NCBI GenBank assembly: GCA_002698705.1
Contig: NZZM01000029.1
Coordinates: 1 to 37,672, forward strand
DNA length: 37,672 nt
DNA from: Formosa sp.
GTDB lineage: Bacteria; Bacteroidota; Bacteroidia; Flavobacteriales; Flavobacteriaceae
Direction of reading: 5' to 3'
The position numbers and the translations under genes are program-made. Position 1 is the stretch's first letter; each line of letters opens with the position of its first letter. Below, piece after piece: positions 10,132 through 18,670 of the stretch. The notes below the pieces were generated by a model. The model saw only the letters and a list, made by a program, of their open reading frames with translations, was not told where the DNA came from and ran no database searches.

Positions 10132-10162
10132 AAAAAAGCACCTTTTTATTAGGTGTTTTTTT
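10132..10162 (+). terminator. Rho-independent terminator after the DUF1573 gene
   Basis: AAAAAAGCACCT-TTTTATT-AGGTGTTTTTTTT: CACCT/AGGTG stem with flanking A/T pairing and T-tract, about 20 nt after the stop. Confidence 0.75.
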
Positions 10163-10253
10163 TATTTATAAATTGGACAATTAATTGAAAATCCATTTTA
10201 TTATAAATAAACTTTAAAATAAATTTGTACTTTGAATAAAGATAGAATAAAAA

Positions 10254-11450
10254 ATGCCAAAAATATCAAATAAAGGGATTCAAATGCCTGCCTCACCAAT
10301 TAGAAAACTGGTGCCCTACTCAGAACAAGCAAAATCTGAAGGTGTACATGTTTATCATTTAAATATTGGCCAGCCAGATATTCAAACCCCAGAACCAGCT
10401 CTAAATGCTGTTAAAAATAACACACTCAATGTATTGGCTTACAGCCGCTCAGAAGGGTCTGAAGCATACCGAATAAAGCTAGCACACTATTATAAAAAAC
10501 ACCATATCGATCTTGAGGCAGATAACATACTTGTCACTACGGGAGGCAGTGAAGCGCTTATATTCACCATTGGAAGCATTATGGACCAGGGTGATGAAAT
10601 AATAATACCAGAACCTTTTTACGCCAATTACAATGGATTTTCAATAGCACAAGGCGTGAATGTTGTTCCTGTTGTTTCTAAAATTGATAATAATTTTGCA
10701 CTGCCACCAATTAAAGATTTTGAAGCCTTAATCACACCTAAGACGAAAGCGATTCTTATTTGCAACCCCGGTAACCCTACAGGCTACCTTTACAGTGAAA
10801 AAGAAATTTCACAACTTGCCAAGTTGGTAAAAAAATATGATTTATTTCTAATTGCCGATGAAGTTTACAGGGAATTTGCTTACGATGGAGAAAAACACCA
10901 CTCTGTCATGTCGTTTGAAGGCCTTGAAGCACATGCCATTATGATTGACTCTGTTTCTAAACGCTATAGCATGTGCGGCGCGCGCATTGGATGCTTGGTA
11001 ACCAAAAATAAACAAGTCTATGAAGCGGCATTAAAATTTGCCCAAGCACGCCTCTCCCCGCCTACCTATGCACAAATTGCTAGCGAAGCAGCACTTGACA
11101 CTCCTGATTCCTATTTTGATGAGGTCATTGAAGAATATGTGATGCGTCGAAATACCTTAATTCAAAAACTCCAAAAAATTTCTGGAGTAAAAGTAGCAGA
11201 ACCGAAAGGCGCATTTTATTGTATTGTCGAACTGCCAATTTCCAATGCTGATGCATTTGCACAATGGCTTTTAGAAATATTTAGAGTTGAAAATGAAACC
11301 ATCATGATAGCGCCTGCTGCAGGTTTTTATGCCACCCCAGGTCTTGGTGAAAATCAGATACGAATTGCATACGTACTAAAAAAAGAGGATTTAATTAAAT
11401 CTGTTAATATTCTGAATCAAGGATTGAAAGTTTACAAAAATTTGGAATGA
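10254..11450 (+). CDS. PLP-dependent aminotransferase (class I/II, aspartate aminotransferase-like)
   Basis: LNIGQPDIQTP, TTGGSEALIFT, CNPGNPTG, DEVYREFAYDG, SVSKRYSMCGARIG. Confidence 0.94.
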   Translation: MPKISNKGIQMPASPIRKLVPYSEQAKSEGVHVYHLNIGQPDIQTPEPALNAVKNNTLNVLAYSRSEGSEAYRIKLAHYYKKHHIDLEADNILVTTGGSEALIFTIGSIMDQGDEIIIPEPFYANYNGFSIAQGVNVVPVVSKIDNNFALPPIKDFEALITPKTKAILICNPGNPTGYLYSEKEISQLAKLVKKYDLFLIADEVYREFAYDGEKHHSVMSFEGLEAHAIMIDSVSKRYSMCGARIGCLVTKNKQVYEAALKFAQARLSPPTYAQIASEAALDTPDSYFDEVIEEYVMRRNTLIQKLQKISGVKVAEPKGAFYCIVELPISNADAFAQWLLEIFRVENETIMIAPAAGFYATPGLGENQIRIAYVLKKEDLIKSVNILNQGLKVYKNLE

Positions 11451-12454
11451 TTAAAAAGAATGTTTCTTTAAAGCACTATAACACCTTCGGTATAGATGTC
11501 AACGCCAAAGAATTTGCTTCTGTTAAATCGCTTGAGGATTTAAAAAGTATTCTTAAGTCAAATCCCTTAAAATTATTGGTACTGGGTGGGGGCAGCAATG
11601 TTCTACTGACAAAAAATGTGGAAGAATTGGTATTACACATCAACTTGAAAGGCATTGAAATTTGTGAGAAGAATAACAAAACAACCCAAATTAAGGTAGC
11701 GGCAGGAGAAAACTGGCACGACTTTGTCATGTGGACCTTAGATCGAAATTTGGGAGGATTAGAAAATTTATCATTGATACCAGGAAATATCGGTACGGCA
11801 CCCATCCAAAACATTGGAGCTTATGGAGTGGAACTAAAAGACAGCTTTATCAGTTGTGAAGCGGTAAATTTAAAAACACTTGAAATCGAAATATTTTCAA
11901 ATGATGATTGTAAATTTGAATACAGAAATTCTATATTTAAATCTGAATATAAAGGACAGTATATTATTACTGCGGTGACTTTTGAGCTTACCAACATTAA
12001 TCACAAACTGAAAACCGCTTACGGCGCCATCACTAACGAATTGAAACAAATGGGTGTTTTGACGCCAACAATTCAAGATGTTTCAAAAGCAGTTATTGCA
12101 ATTCGACAGTCCAAATTACCAGACCCTAAAAAACTGGGTAATAGCGGCAGTTTTTTTAAAAACCCTGTAGTTTCAAAAGAAACTTTTGAAACACTCTCAA
12201 AGCAATTTCCCAATATGCCGAACTATGCTGTTTCGAAAATGGAAGTTAAGATACCTGCTGGTTGGCTCATTGAAACCGCTGGATTTAAGGGTAAAACTTT
12301 TGGCAATCACGGGGTACACAAGCATCAAGCATTAGTCTTGGTCAATTATGGTGGGGCTTCTGGACATGATATTTTAGCTCTTTCTAAATTGATTCAAACC
12401 ACCATAAAAACAATCTTCGGCATTGTTTTAGAGACAGAAGTTATTATTCTCTGA
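11447..12454 (+). CDS. murB: UDP-N-acetylmuramate dehydrogenase
   Basis: LKHYNTFGID, LGGGSNVLLT, IPGNIGTAPIQNIGAYGVE, GNSGSFFKNP, AGWLIETAGFKGK. ATGA overlap with preceding gene. Confidence 0.97.
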   Translation: MIKKNVSLKHYNTFGIDVNAKEFASVKSLEDLKSILKSNPLKLLVLGGGSNVLLTKNVEELVLHINLKGIEICEKNNKTTQIKVAAGENWHDFVMWTLDRNLGGLENLSLIPGNIGTAPIQNIGAYGVELKDSFISCEAVNLKTLEIEIFSNDDCKFEYRNSIFKSEYKGQYIITAVTFELTNINHKLKTAYGAITNELKQMGVLTPTIQDVSKAVIAIRQSKLPDPKKLGNSGSFFKNPVVSKETFETLSKQFPNMPNYAVSKMEVKIPAGWLIETAGFKGKTFGNHGVHKHQALVLVNYGGASGHDILALSKLIQTTIKTIFGIVLETEVIIL

Positions 12455-12580
12455 GTAATACTCTAAAATTTTGTGATTAAAAATCAAAATATTGGACATT
12501 AATAATATTTTTGGGGTCACATTTTAATGGCAAAAATTTATTTTATTTAAATTGTATATTTGCGTAAATCTTAACCGACT

Positions 12581-12781
12581 ATGGAACTACTTTTGATAAC
12601 ATTTTTACTTTTGGCATTTGGTGTTGCAGGTATCTCCATCAAAATATGGGGGAAAAAGGATGGGGAATTTGCAGGGACATGTGCAAGTCAAAATCCCATG
12701 CTAAATACAGAGAAGGAACCCTGTGGCTTTTGCGGCAAAAGCCCAGAGCAGTTTAAAGATTGTGATAATTCACTAAAGTAA
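12581..12781 (+). CDS. Small membrane-anchored Cys-rich protein (function unknown)
   Basis: 66 aa: N-terminal TM (MELLLITFLLLAFGVAGISIKIWG) then four Cys in TCASQNP...EPCGFCGKSPEQFKDC; TATATTTG box at 12555-12562. Confidence 0.75.
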   Translation: MELLLITFLLLAFGVAGISIKIWGKKDGEFAGTCASQNPMLNTEKEPCGFCGKSPEQFKDCDNSLK

Positions 12782-12860
12782 CTGCTTAAAAAAACTGGAG
12801 TCATACTACTTGTTCCACATTTTACTATATTTATAAGTATTTTGAATCAAAACTATTGTA

Positions 12861-13412
12861 TTGAAAGTTAACGAAGCAATTCTAAAAGCCAAAGAAGATA
12901 ATCAAATGGCTTTCAATTTTTTATTAGAGACATTTTGGAACGACGTCTTTGGATTTATGCTCAAGCGAACGCATAATGAGATTGATGCAGAAGATATAAC
13001 CATTGAAGCCTTTTTTAAAGCTTTTGATAAAATCAATTCATTTAATTCAGAATTTAAGTTTAAAACTTGGTTAATTACCATTGCAAAAAATACACATTTA
13101 GATAGTTTAAGAAAGCGAAAAAAAAGACTAACAAATGAAACTAGTGAAGAAGACGAAAAACGTGTTTATTGGATAGTAGACGATGCCCCATCTGTTGAAG
13201 ACCGACTTATCAAAGAACAAAATCTAGCCCAACTACTCAAAGACATTAAAAAATTAAAACCACACCACCAAGATATCATTCAATTGCGCTTTTTCAAAGA
13301 ACTAAGCTACCTTGAAATTTCTCAAAAAACGGGCATTCCTATTAACAATGTAAAAGTTAAATTGCTGCGAGCAAAAAAAACACTTGCAACAATTATTAAG
13401 CACAAAAAATGA
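12861..13412 (+). CDS. Sigma-70 family (ECF-like) RNA polymerase sigma factor
   Basis: Region 2 (AEDITIEAFFKAFDKINSF...FKTWLITIAKNTHLDSLRKRKK) and region 4 (LKPHHQDIIQLRFFKELSYLEISQKTGIPINNVKVKLLRAKKTL). TTG start. Confidence 0.93.
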   Translation: MKVNEAILKAKEDNQMAFNFLLETFWNDVFGFMLKRTHNEIDAEDITIEAFFKAFDKINSFNSEFKFKTWLITIAKNTHLDSLRKRKKRLTNETSEEDEKRVYWIVDDAPSVEDRLIKEQNLAQLLKDIKKLKPHHQDIIQLRFFKELSYLEISQKTGIPINNVKVKLLRAKKTLATIIKHKK

Positions 13413-14623
13413 TAAAATTTTTACATAAATTAGGGCCTGGACTCTTGTTCGCTGGTGCAGCTATCGGAGTGTCTCATTTGGTGCAGTCTACAAAAGCAGG
13501 TTCAAATTTTGGCTTTGGCTTGTTGTGGGCGCTTCTACTTATCAATCTGATCAAATACCCATTTTTTCAATACGGCCCGCGCTATGCAAGCGCTACTGGA
13601 GAAAACTTGCTTGAGGGTTATAAAAAACTTGGAGAATGGACTCTAAGAATCTATGCCATTCTCACACTGACGACTATGTTTACCATACAAACAGCAGTAA
13701 CGATTGTGACAGCAGGAATTGCCTCATCACTTTTCGGAATTGAACTTAGCTCAGAGCTTTGGGCTGTGATTATTTTAGGTTTTTGTTTTCTTTTGCTATC
13801 AGTGGGTAAATACAATTTATTGGACAAAATGATGAAAGTAATTATTATTTTGCTTAGTATTTCAACCCTTTTGGCAGTTGGGATAGCATTTAACAATAGC
13901 AGCGGTGAAATCCCATGGACACAAGTTTTCCCAACATCAAATGTTGAAGTTATTTTTCTTATTGCCTTTATGGGTTGGATGCCAGCTCCTTTAGACGTGT
14001 CTATTTGGCATTCTTTGTGGGCAGTAGAAAAACAAAAAACAACAGATGTTTTCAATAAAAAATCGGCTCTATTAGATTTTAATATCGGATATTTTAGCAC
14101 TATAATTTTAGGTCTTTGCTTTTTATTTTTAGGGGGATTAGTGATGTATGGCAGCGGAAAATCATTTAGCGACAATGGTGGAGAATTTTCATTACAACTC
14201 ATTGATATGTACACTAAGAATCTAGGGGATTGGAGCTTTATAATTATTGGAGTCGCAGCATTTACTACCATGTTTAGCACTACACTCACAACCTTAGATG
14301 CATCACCAAGAGCAATGAACAAAACGATGGAACTTATTTTAGAAAAAAAACTTAAAAATGGTTACAACGCATGGTTGATTTTATTGATTATGGGGACTGT
14401 TATTATTTTCTTCTTCTTCCTTTCTGATATGGGCAGTTTGATAAAAATTGCCACAATCTTATCATTCCTCACCGCACCGTTTTATGCATTGATGAATTAT
14501 CTTTTGTTGTGTAGCAAGCATACTCCTAAAGTTTGGCAACCTTCCAAAAACATGCATATTTTATCTATTTTTGGAATTTTATTTTTAGTTGGATTTAACA
14601 TTTGGTATTTCACTATTTTATGA
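13409..14623 (+). CDS. NRAMP/SLC11-like membrane transporter, divergent
   Basis: LGPGLLFAGAAIGVSHLVQSTKAGSNFGFGLLWALLLINLIKYPFFQYGPRYASATGENLLEGY; about 11 hydrophobic segments; NRAMP family by overall pattern. ATGA overlap with the sigma factor. Confidence 0.82.
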   Translation: MIKFLHKLGPGLLFAGAAIGVSHLVQSTKAGSNFGFGLLWALLLINLIKYPFFQYGPRYASATGENLLEGYKKLGEWTLRIYAILTLTTMFTIQTAVTIVTAGIASSLFGIELSSELWAVIILGFCFLLLSVGKYNLLDKMMKVIIILLSISTLLAVGIAFNNSSGEIPWTQVFPTSNVEVIFLIAFMGWMPAPLDVSIWHSLWAVEKQKTTDVFNKKSALLDFNIGYFSTIILGLCFLFLGGLVMYGSGKSFSDNGGEFSLQLIDMYTKNLGDWSFIIIGVAAFTTMFSTTLTTLDASPRAMNKTMELILEKKLKNGYNAWLILLIMGTVIIFFFFLSDMGSLIKIATILSFLTAPFYALMNYLLLCSKHTPKVWQPSKNMHILSIFGILFLVGFNIWYFTIL

Positions 14624-14643
14624 TGTTTTTATGGAATACTTTG

Positions 14644-14651
14644 TATCTTTG
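14644..14651 (+). promoter_or_regulatory. Putative Bacteroidota -7 promoter element (TATCTTTG) for lipA
   Basis: Matches TAnnTTTG; 17 nt between box and ATG. Confidence 0.6.
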
Positions 14652-14668
14652 TAAAACAAAAGAAATAT

Positions 14669-15652
14669 ATGTCTCTAAAGACTCTAAATAAGCCTGAAGA
14701 AATCAACCCTGAAGCTAAACTTGTTATACCACAAAAGGCTTCTTCAATAAACAGCTTTCTGAAGCCTGAGGATATCACCGCTTCATCTGTAATTACCAGA
14801 CCACAAAAACGCCAAGCAAAACCAAAATGGCTGCGCGTAAAATTACCCACTGGTAAAAAATATACGGCTCTAAGAGGCTTGGTAGATAAATACAAATTGA
14901 ATACTATTTGCACCTCTGGAAGCTGCCCAAATATGGGAGAGTGTTGGGGCGAGGGCACTGCTACTTTTATGATTCTTGGAAATATTTGTACTCGATCATG
15001 TGGATTCTGTGGTGTAAAAACAGGCCGACCAGAGACAGTAGATTGGGAAGAACCTGAAAAAGTGGCTAAATCCATAAAAATAATGGGGATTAAACACGCA
15101 GTCCTGACCAGTGTTGACAGAGATGATTTAAAAGACATGGGTAGTATTATTTGGTCTGAAACTGTTTCAGCAGTACGCAGAATGAATCCAGGTATTACAT
15201 TGGAAACATTAATTCCCGATTTTCAAGGACTTGGAAAGCACATTGATCGAATCATTGATGTTGCACCTGAAGTTGTTTCACACAATATGGAAACGGTCAG
15301 ACGCCTCACCAGAGAAGTTCGCATTCAAGCAAAATATGAACGAAGCTTGAGCGTACTAAAATATTTAAAAGACAATGGCCAGAGACGTACCAAAACAGGT
15401 CTAATGTTGGGGCTTGGAGAAACTCGTGATGAAGTTATTGAAACCCTGCAAGATTTAAAAGATGCCAATGTGGATGTTTTAACCATCGGACAGTATTTAC
15501 AGCCAAGTAAAAGACATCTGCCTGTCAAACAGTTTATTACTCCGGATCAGTTCAAAGAATACGAAACCATTGGATTGGATCTTGGATTCCGTCACGTTGA
15601 AAGCAGCGCGTTGGTTCGATCTTCTTACAAAGCTCAAAAACACATACATTAA
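14669..15652 (+). CDS. lipA: Lipoyl synthase (radical SAM)
   Basis: [41 protein letters not shown]: both Fe-S cluster motifs; C-terminal RSSY. Confidence 0.98.
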   Translation: MSLKTLNKPEEINPEAKLVIPQKASSINSFLKPEDITASSVITRPQKRQAKPKWLRVKLPTGKKYTALRGLVDKYKLNTICTSGSCPNMGECWGEGTATFMILGNICTRSCGFCGVKTGRPETVDWEEPEKVAKSIKIMGIKHAVLTSVDRDDLKDMGSIIWSETVSAVRRMNPGITLETLIPDFQGLGKHIDRIIDVAPEVVSHNMETVRRLTREVRIQAKYERSLSVLKYLKDNGQRRTKTGLMLGLGETRDEVIETLQDLKDANVDVLTIGQYLQPSKRHLPVKQFITPDQFKEYETIGLDLGFRHVESSALVRSSYKAQKHIH

Positions 15653-15654
15653 AC

Positions 15655-15682
15655 AATTCGAATCATATCAATAATTCGAATC
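15655..15682. terminator. Inverted/direct repeat between convergent lipA and lpxK, possible bidirectional terminator
   Basis: Two copies of AATTCGAATC (15655-15664, 15673-15682); core ATTCGAAT is self-complementary so the copies can form a stem-loop. Confidence 0.4.
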
Positions 15683-15687
15683 GTGAA

Positions 15688-16695
15688 TTAATCTAATTTT
15701 TTAATAAAATTTTTAAGCGCTGTTTCAAATTTTTCATAGTCATCAACTTCAAGGGTAATTGGCAAAAAATACAACTTCTTGTGTACTAAAGATTTTAGCC
15801 GCGAAGAGTCTTTCTCTGTGGTCAGTACCAGAGTTTTTGATGCTATTAATTCCAATTCTTTTTTTGAAAACTCATGATGATCTGGAAATGAAAGATGATC
15901 AAACTTTAGTCCTAAATTATTTAAATAACCAACTAATGGTGTTGAATCAGCAATGCCTGTTAACAACGTAAAACTCTCATTTTTTAATTCTTGAACTGAT
16001 TTCTTTTCATCATTTGAATAAATAAACTTGTCGTAAACAATTGAACTAAAAAATAGCTGTTGATTAAAATTTAGTTTTAAACGCTTTTGGATGACTTGCT
16101 TCTCCGCAATACTCAAATTTTGAGGACATTTAGTAACCACTACAATTTGGGCACGTTGGGCTCCAGAGCGCGGTTCCCTAAGATTACCAGCAGGAAGTAC
16201 TAGATCATCACAATACAAATCATTATAAGAGGTTAACAGAACTGAAAATCCGGCCTTTACGCGCCGGTGTTGAAATGCATCGTCAAGTAAAATAATTTTG
16301 GGTGGTTGATCTATGGCTTGCAAAGAAGCAATCCCATGTTGTCTGTCATTGTCAACTGCCACGGTTATTTCTGGAAATTTAGATTTAATTTGGAAAGATT
16401 CATCACCTAACGAGATGGAATTTGAATTGGAATCGGCAAGTACGAATCCGTGGGATTTTCGCCCATAACCCCGGCTTAATACCGCTAATCTATAGTTATA
16501 CTTTAGCATTCGAATCAAATATTCAACCATAGGAGTTTTACCAGTACCTCCGAGTGATAGATTTCCAACACAAATGACAGGGAAGTCATAAAATTTAGAT
16601 TTAAAAAGACCCGAATCGTAAGCCTTATTTCGAAGCCATACAAATAAGAAATAGACTGGATTGAGTAGAATTAATATTTTTCTTAAAAGCTTCAT
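15688..16695 (-). CDS. lpxK: Tetraacyldisaccharide 4'-kinase
   Basis: VICVGNLSLGGTGKTPMVEYLIRML, LSRGYGRKSHGF, LLDDAFQHRRVKAGFSVLLT, LREPRSGAQRAQIVVVTK. Start assigned to MKLLRKILILLNP (ATG at 16695); the longer ORF start would overlap the divergent gene. Confidence 0.95.
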   Translation of the reverse strand: MKLLRKILILLNPVYFLFVWLRNKAYDSGLFKSKFYDFPVICVGNLSLGGTGKTPMVEYLIRMLKYNYRLAVLSRGYGRKSHGFVLADSNSNSISLGDESFQIKSKFPEITVAVDNDRQHGIASLQAIDQPPKIILLDDAFQHRRVKAGFSVLLTSYNDLYCDDLVLPAGNLREPRSGAQRAQIVVVTKCPQNLSIAEKQVIQKRLKLNFNQQLFFSSIVYDKFIYSNDEKKSVQELKNESFTLLTGIADSTPLVGYLNNLGLKFDHLSFPDHHEFSKKELELIASKTLVLTTEKDSSRLKSLVHKKLYFLPITLEVDDYEKFETALKNFIKKLD

Positions 16696-16715
16696 TACTA
16701 CGAAAGTAATTATTT

Positions 16716-16723
16716 TATCTTTG
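16716..16723 (+). promoter_or_regulatory. Putative -7 promoter element (TATCTTTG) for the NIF3-like gene
   Basis: TAnnTTTG, 17 nt before ATG at 16741. Confidence 0.6.
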
Positions 16724-16740
16724 ATGCTAAACAAAATCTT

Positions 16741-17835
16741 ATGATAGTTCAAGACATTATTAAACAGTTGGAAATATTGGCGCCTTTGGCTTATGCAGAA
16801 GAATTTGATAATATAGGATTATTGGTAGGGGATAAAAATACCAAGGTCAGTGGGGTGTTAGTAACTTTGGATACTTTGCCTGAGGTCGTAGACGAAGCCA
16901 TTGCAAATGGCTGCAATCTAATAGTTAGTTTTCATCCCATCATATTCAAAGGATTAAAATCAATTACAGGGAAAACCTATGTGGAAAGGGTGGTCCAAAA
17001 GGCAATCAAAAATGATATCTGCATTTTTGCCATTCACACTGCTCTTGACAATGCCTTCAATGGAGTAAATGCCACTATTTGTGGTGCCCTGGAGTTAAAA
17101 GATAAATCTATTTTAATACCCAAAAAAGGGACTCTGAAAAATTTAATTACTTCTGTGCCAATCGCTCAAGCTGATGCATTAAGATCAGCACTTTTTGATG
17201 TTGGGGGAGGTGCAGCTGGAAATTACAATAACTGTAGTTTTAATTCCGAAGGATTTGGAACTTTTAAAGGTAATGAGAAATCCAATCCAGTCCTTGAATC
17301 TCAAAATGGAATGAAAGGGGTTGAAGAAATAAAAATTGAAATTGTTTTCAAAAAGCATCTGGAAACTGTTATTTTAAAAACCCTCAAAGAAAACCATCCT
17401 TACGAAGAAGTCGCTTATACAATTACAACATTAGAAAACAAAAACCAGCACATAGGGATGGGGATGTTAGGAACATTAGAATTAGCAAAAACCGAAAAAG
17501 CCTTTTTAAAATTCGTAAAAAAAAGAATGAATTGTGGAGTCATTAAACATTCTAAATTACTGTCGAAAAAGATCAAAAAGGTGGCTGTTCTGGGGGGCTC
17601 AGGAAGTTTTGCTATCGAAGCAGCCAAGGCTGCTGGAGCTGATGCTTTTGTAAGTGCAGATCTAAAATATCATGATTTCTTCAGTGCGGAAAATCAAATT
17701 TTACTTCTTGATATTGGCCATTATGAAAGTGAACAATACACAAAAAACCTTTTGGTGTCATATCTTATAAAAAAATTTCCTAATTTTGCTATCCTTTTGT
17801 CAAAAATAGATACAAACCCGATAAAATATAAATAA
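16741..17835 (+). CDS. Nif3-like dinuclear metal center hexameric protein
   Basis: IIKQLEILAPLAYAEEFDNIGLLVGD, VSFHPIIFKGLKSI, FAIHTALDNAFNGVN, VAVLGGSGSFAIEAAKAAGADAFVSADLKYHDFFSAE. Confidence 0.95.
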   Translation: MIVQDIIKQLEILAPLAYAEEFDNIGLLVGDKNTKVSGVLVTLDTLPEVVDEAIANGCNLIVSFHPIIFKGLKSITGKTYVERVVQKAIKNDICIFAIHTALDNAFNGVNATICGALELKDKSILIPKKGTLKNLITSVPIAQADALRSALFDVGGGAAGNYNNCSFNSEGFGTFKGNEKSNPVLESQNGMKGVEEIKIEIVFKKHLETVILKTLKENHPYEEVAYTITTLENKNQHIGMGMLGTLELAKTEKAFLKFVKKRMNCGVIKHSKLLSKKIKKVAVLGGSGSFAIEAAKAAGADAFVSADLKYHDFFSAENQILLLDIGHYESEQYTKNLLVSYLIKKFPNFAILLSKIDTNPIKYK

Positions 17836-17837
17836 AC

Positions 17838-18617
17838 ATGGCCAAAAATAAAGAGCTTAATGTAGAAGAGCGATTGAGAGCATTGTATGATTTACAACTC
17901 ATAGACTCAAGAGTAGATGAAATTCGCAATGTTCGTGGAGAACTTCCTCTAGAAGTGCGGGATTTAGAAGATGAAGTTGAAGGTTTTAAATTAAGATTAA
18001 AAAAACTCGAAGACAATTTATCTGAAATTGATGAACAAATTAAATCAAAAAAAAATTTAATTGAAGAAGCTAAATCATTGATAAAAAAATATAATGAACA
18101 ACAAAAAAATGTTCGCAATAACAGAGAATTCAATTCTTTAGCCAAAGAAGTTGAATTTCAAGACTTAGAAATTCAGTTAGCTGAAAAAAATATTAAGGAG
18201 TATAGAGCTCAAATCGAACAAAAAAAGGAAGTCATTGAAGATTCAAAAAGAAGCTTGAAAGAGCGTGAGGACCATCTTGAGCATAAAAAGAGTGAATTAG
18301 ATGAAATTTTAGCAGAAACGGAAAAGGAAGAAAAATTATTACTTGAAAAATCTGAAAAATATAAAACTAAGATTGAAGACCGTTTAGCAAAAGCTTATAC
18401 AAAAATACGTGCAAGTGTGAAAAATGGATTAGCGGTAGTAGCCATTGAAAGAGGTGCTTCTGGAGGTTCATACTTTACAATTCCACCTCAAATACAAGTC
18501 GAAATTGCATCCCGAAAAAAAATTATTACTGACGAACACAGTGGTCGTATTTTAGTTGATGCTGAACTTGCAGAAGAACAAAAAAAGAAAATGGAAAAGT
18601 TATTTTCTAAAACTTAG
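17838..18617 (+). CDS. C4-type zinc ribbon family (PF02591-like) coiled-coil protein with the zinc-ribbon cysteines replaced
   Basis: Long coiled coil (VRNNREFNSLAKEVEFQDLEIQLAEK...) and C-terminal GGSYFTIPPQIQVEIASRKKIITDEHSGRILVDAE at the expected ribbon position but without Cys. Confidence 0.88.
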   Translation: MAKNKELNVEERLRALYDLQLIDSRVDEIRNVRGELPLEVRDLEDEVEGFKLRLKKLEDNLSEIDEQIKSKKNLIEEAKSLIKKYNEQQKNVRNNREFNSLAKEVEFQDLEIQLAEKNIKEYRAQIEQKKEVIEDSKRSLKEREDHLEHKKSELDEILAETEKEEKLLLEKSEKYKTKIEDRLAKAYTKIRASVKNGLAVVAIERGASGGSYFTIPPQIQVEIASRKKIITDEHSGRILVDAELAEEQKKKMEKLFSKT

Positions 18618-18670
18618 TGTTTAACTACAAATGTAATCTAACCATTTAACTCTTTCTGAAATTATTTAAT

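Noticed and set aside
12455-12500. Possible terminator after murB (ATTTTGTGATTAAAAATCAAAAT)
   Set aside because: Very AT-rich stem with a bulge and no clear T-tract; too weak to call.
13651-14322. 223-aa antisense ORF inside the NRAMP-like gene
   Set aside because: Shadow ORF opposite a well-supported membrane-protein gene; composition reflects complementary hydrophobic codons and there is no domain.
14629-15138. 169-aa antisense ORF over the start of lipA
   Set aside because: Antisense to the lipA promoter and Fe-S motifs; no domain recognised.
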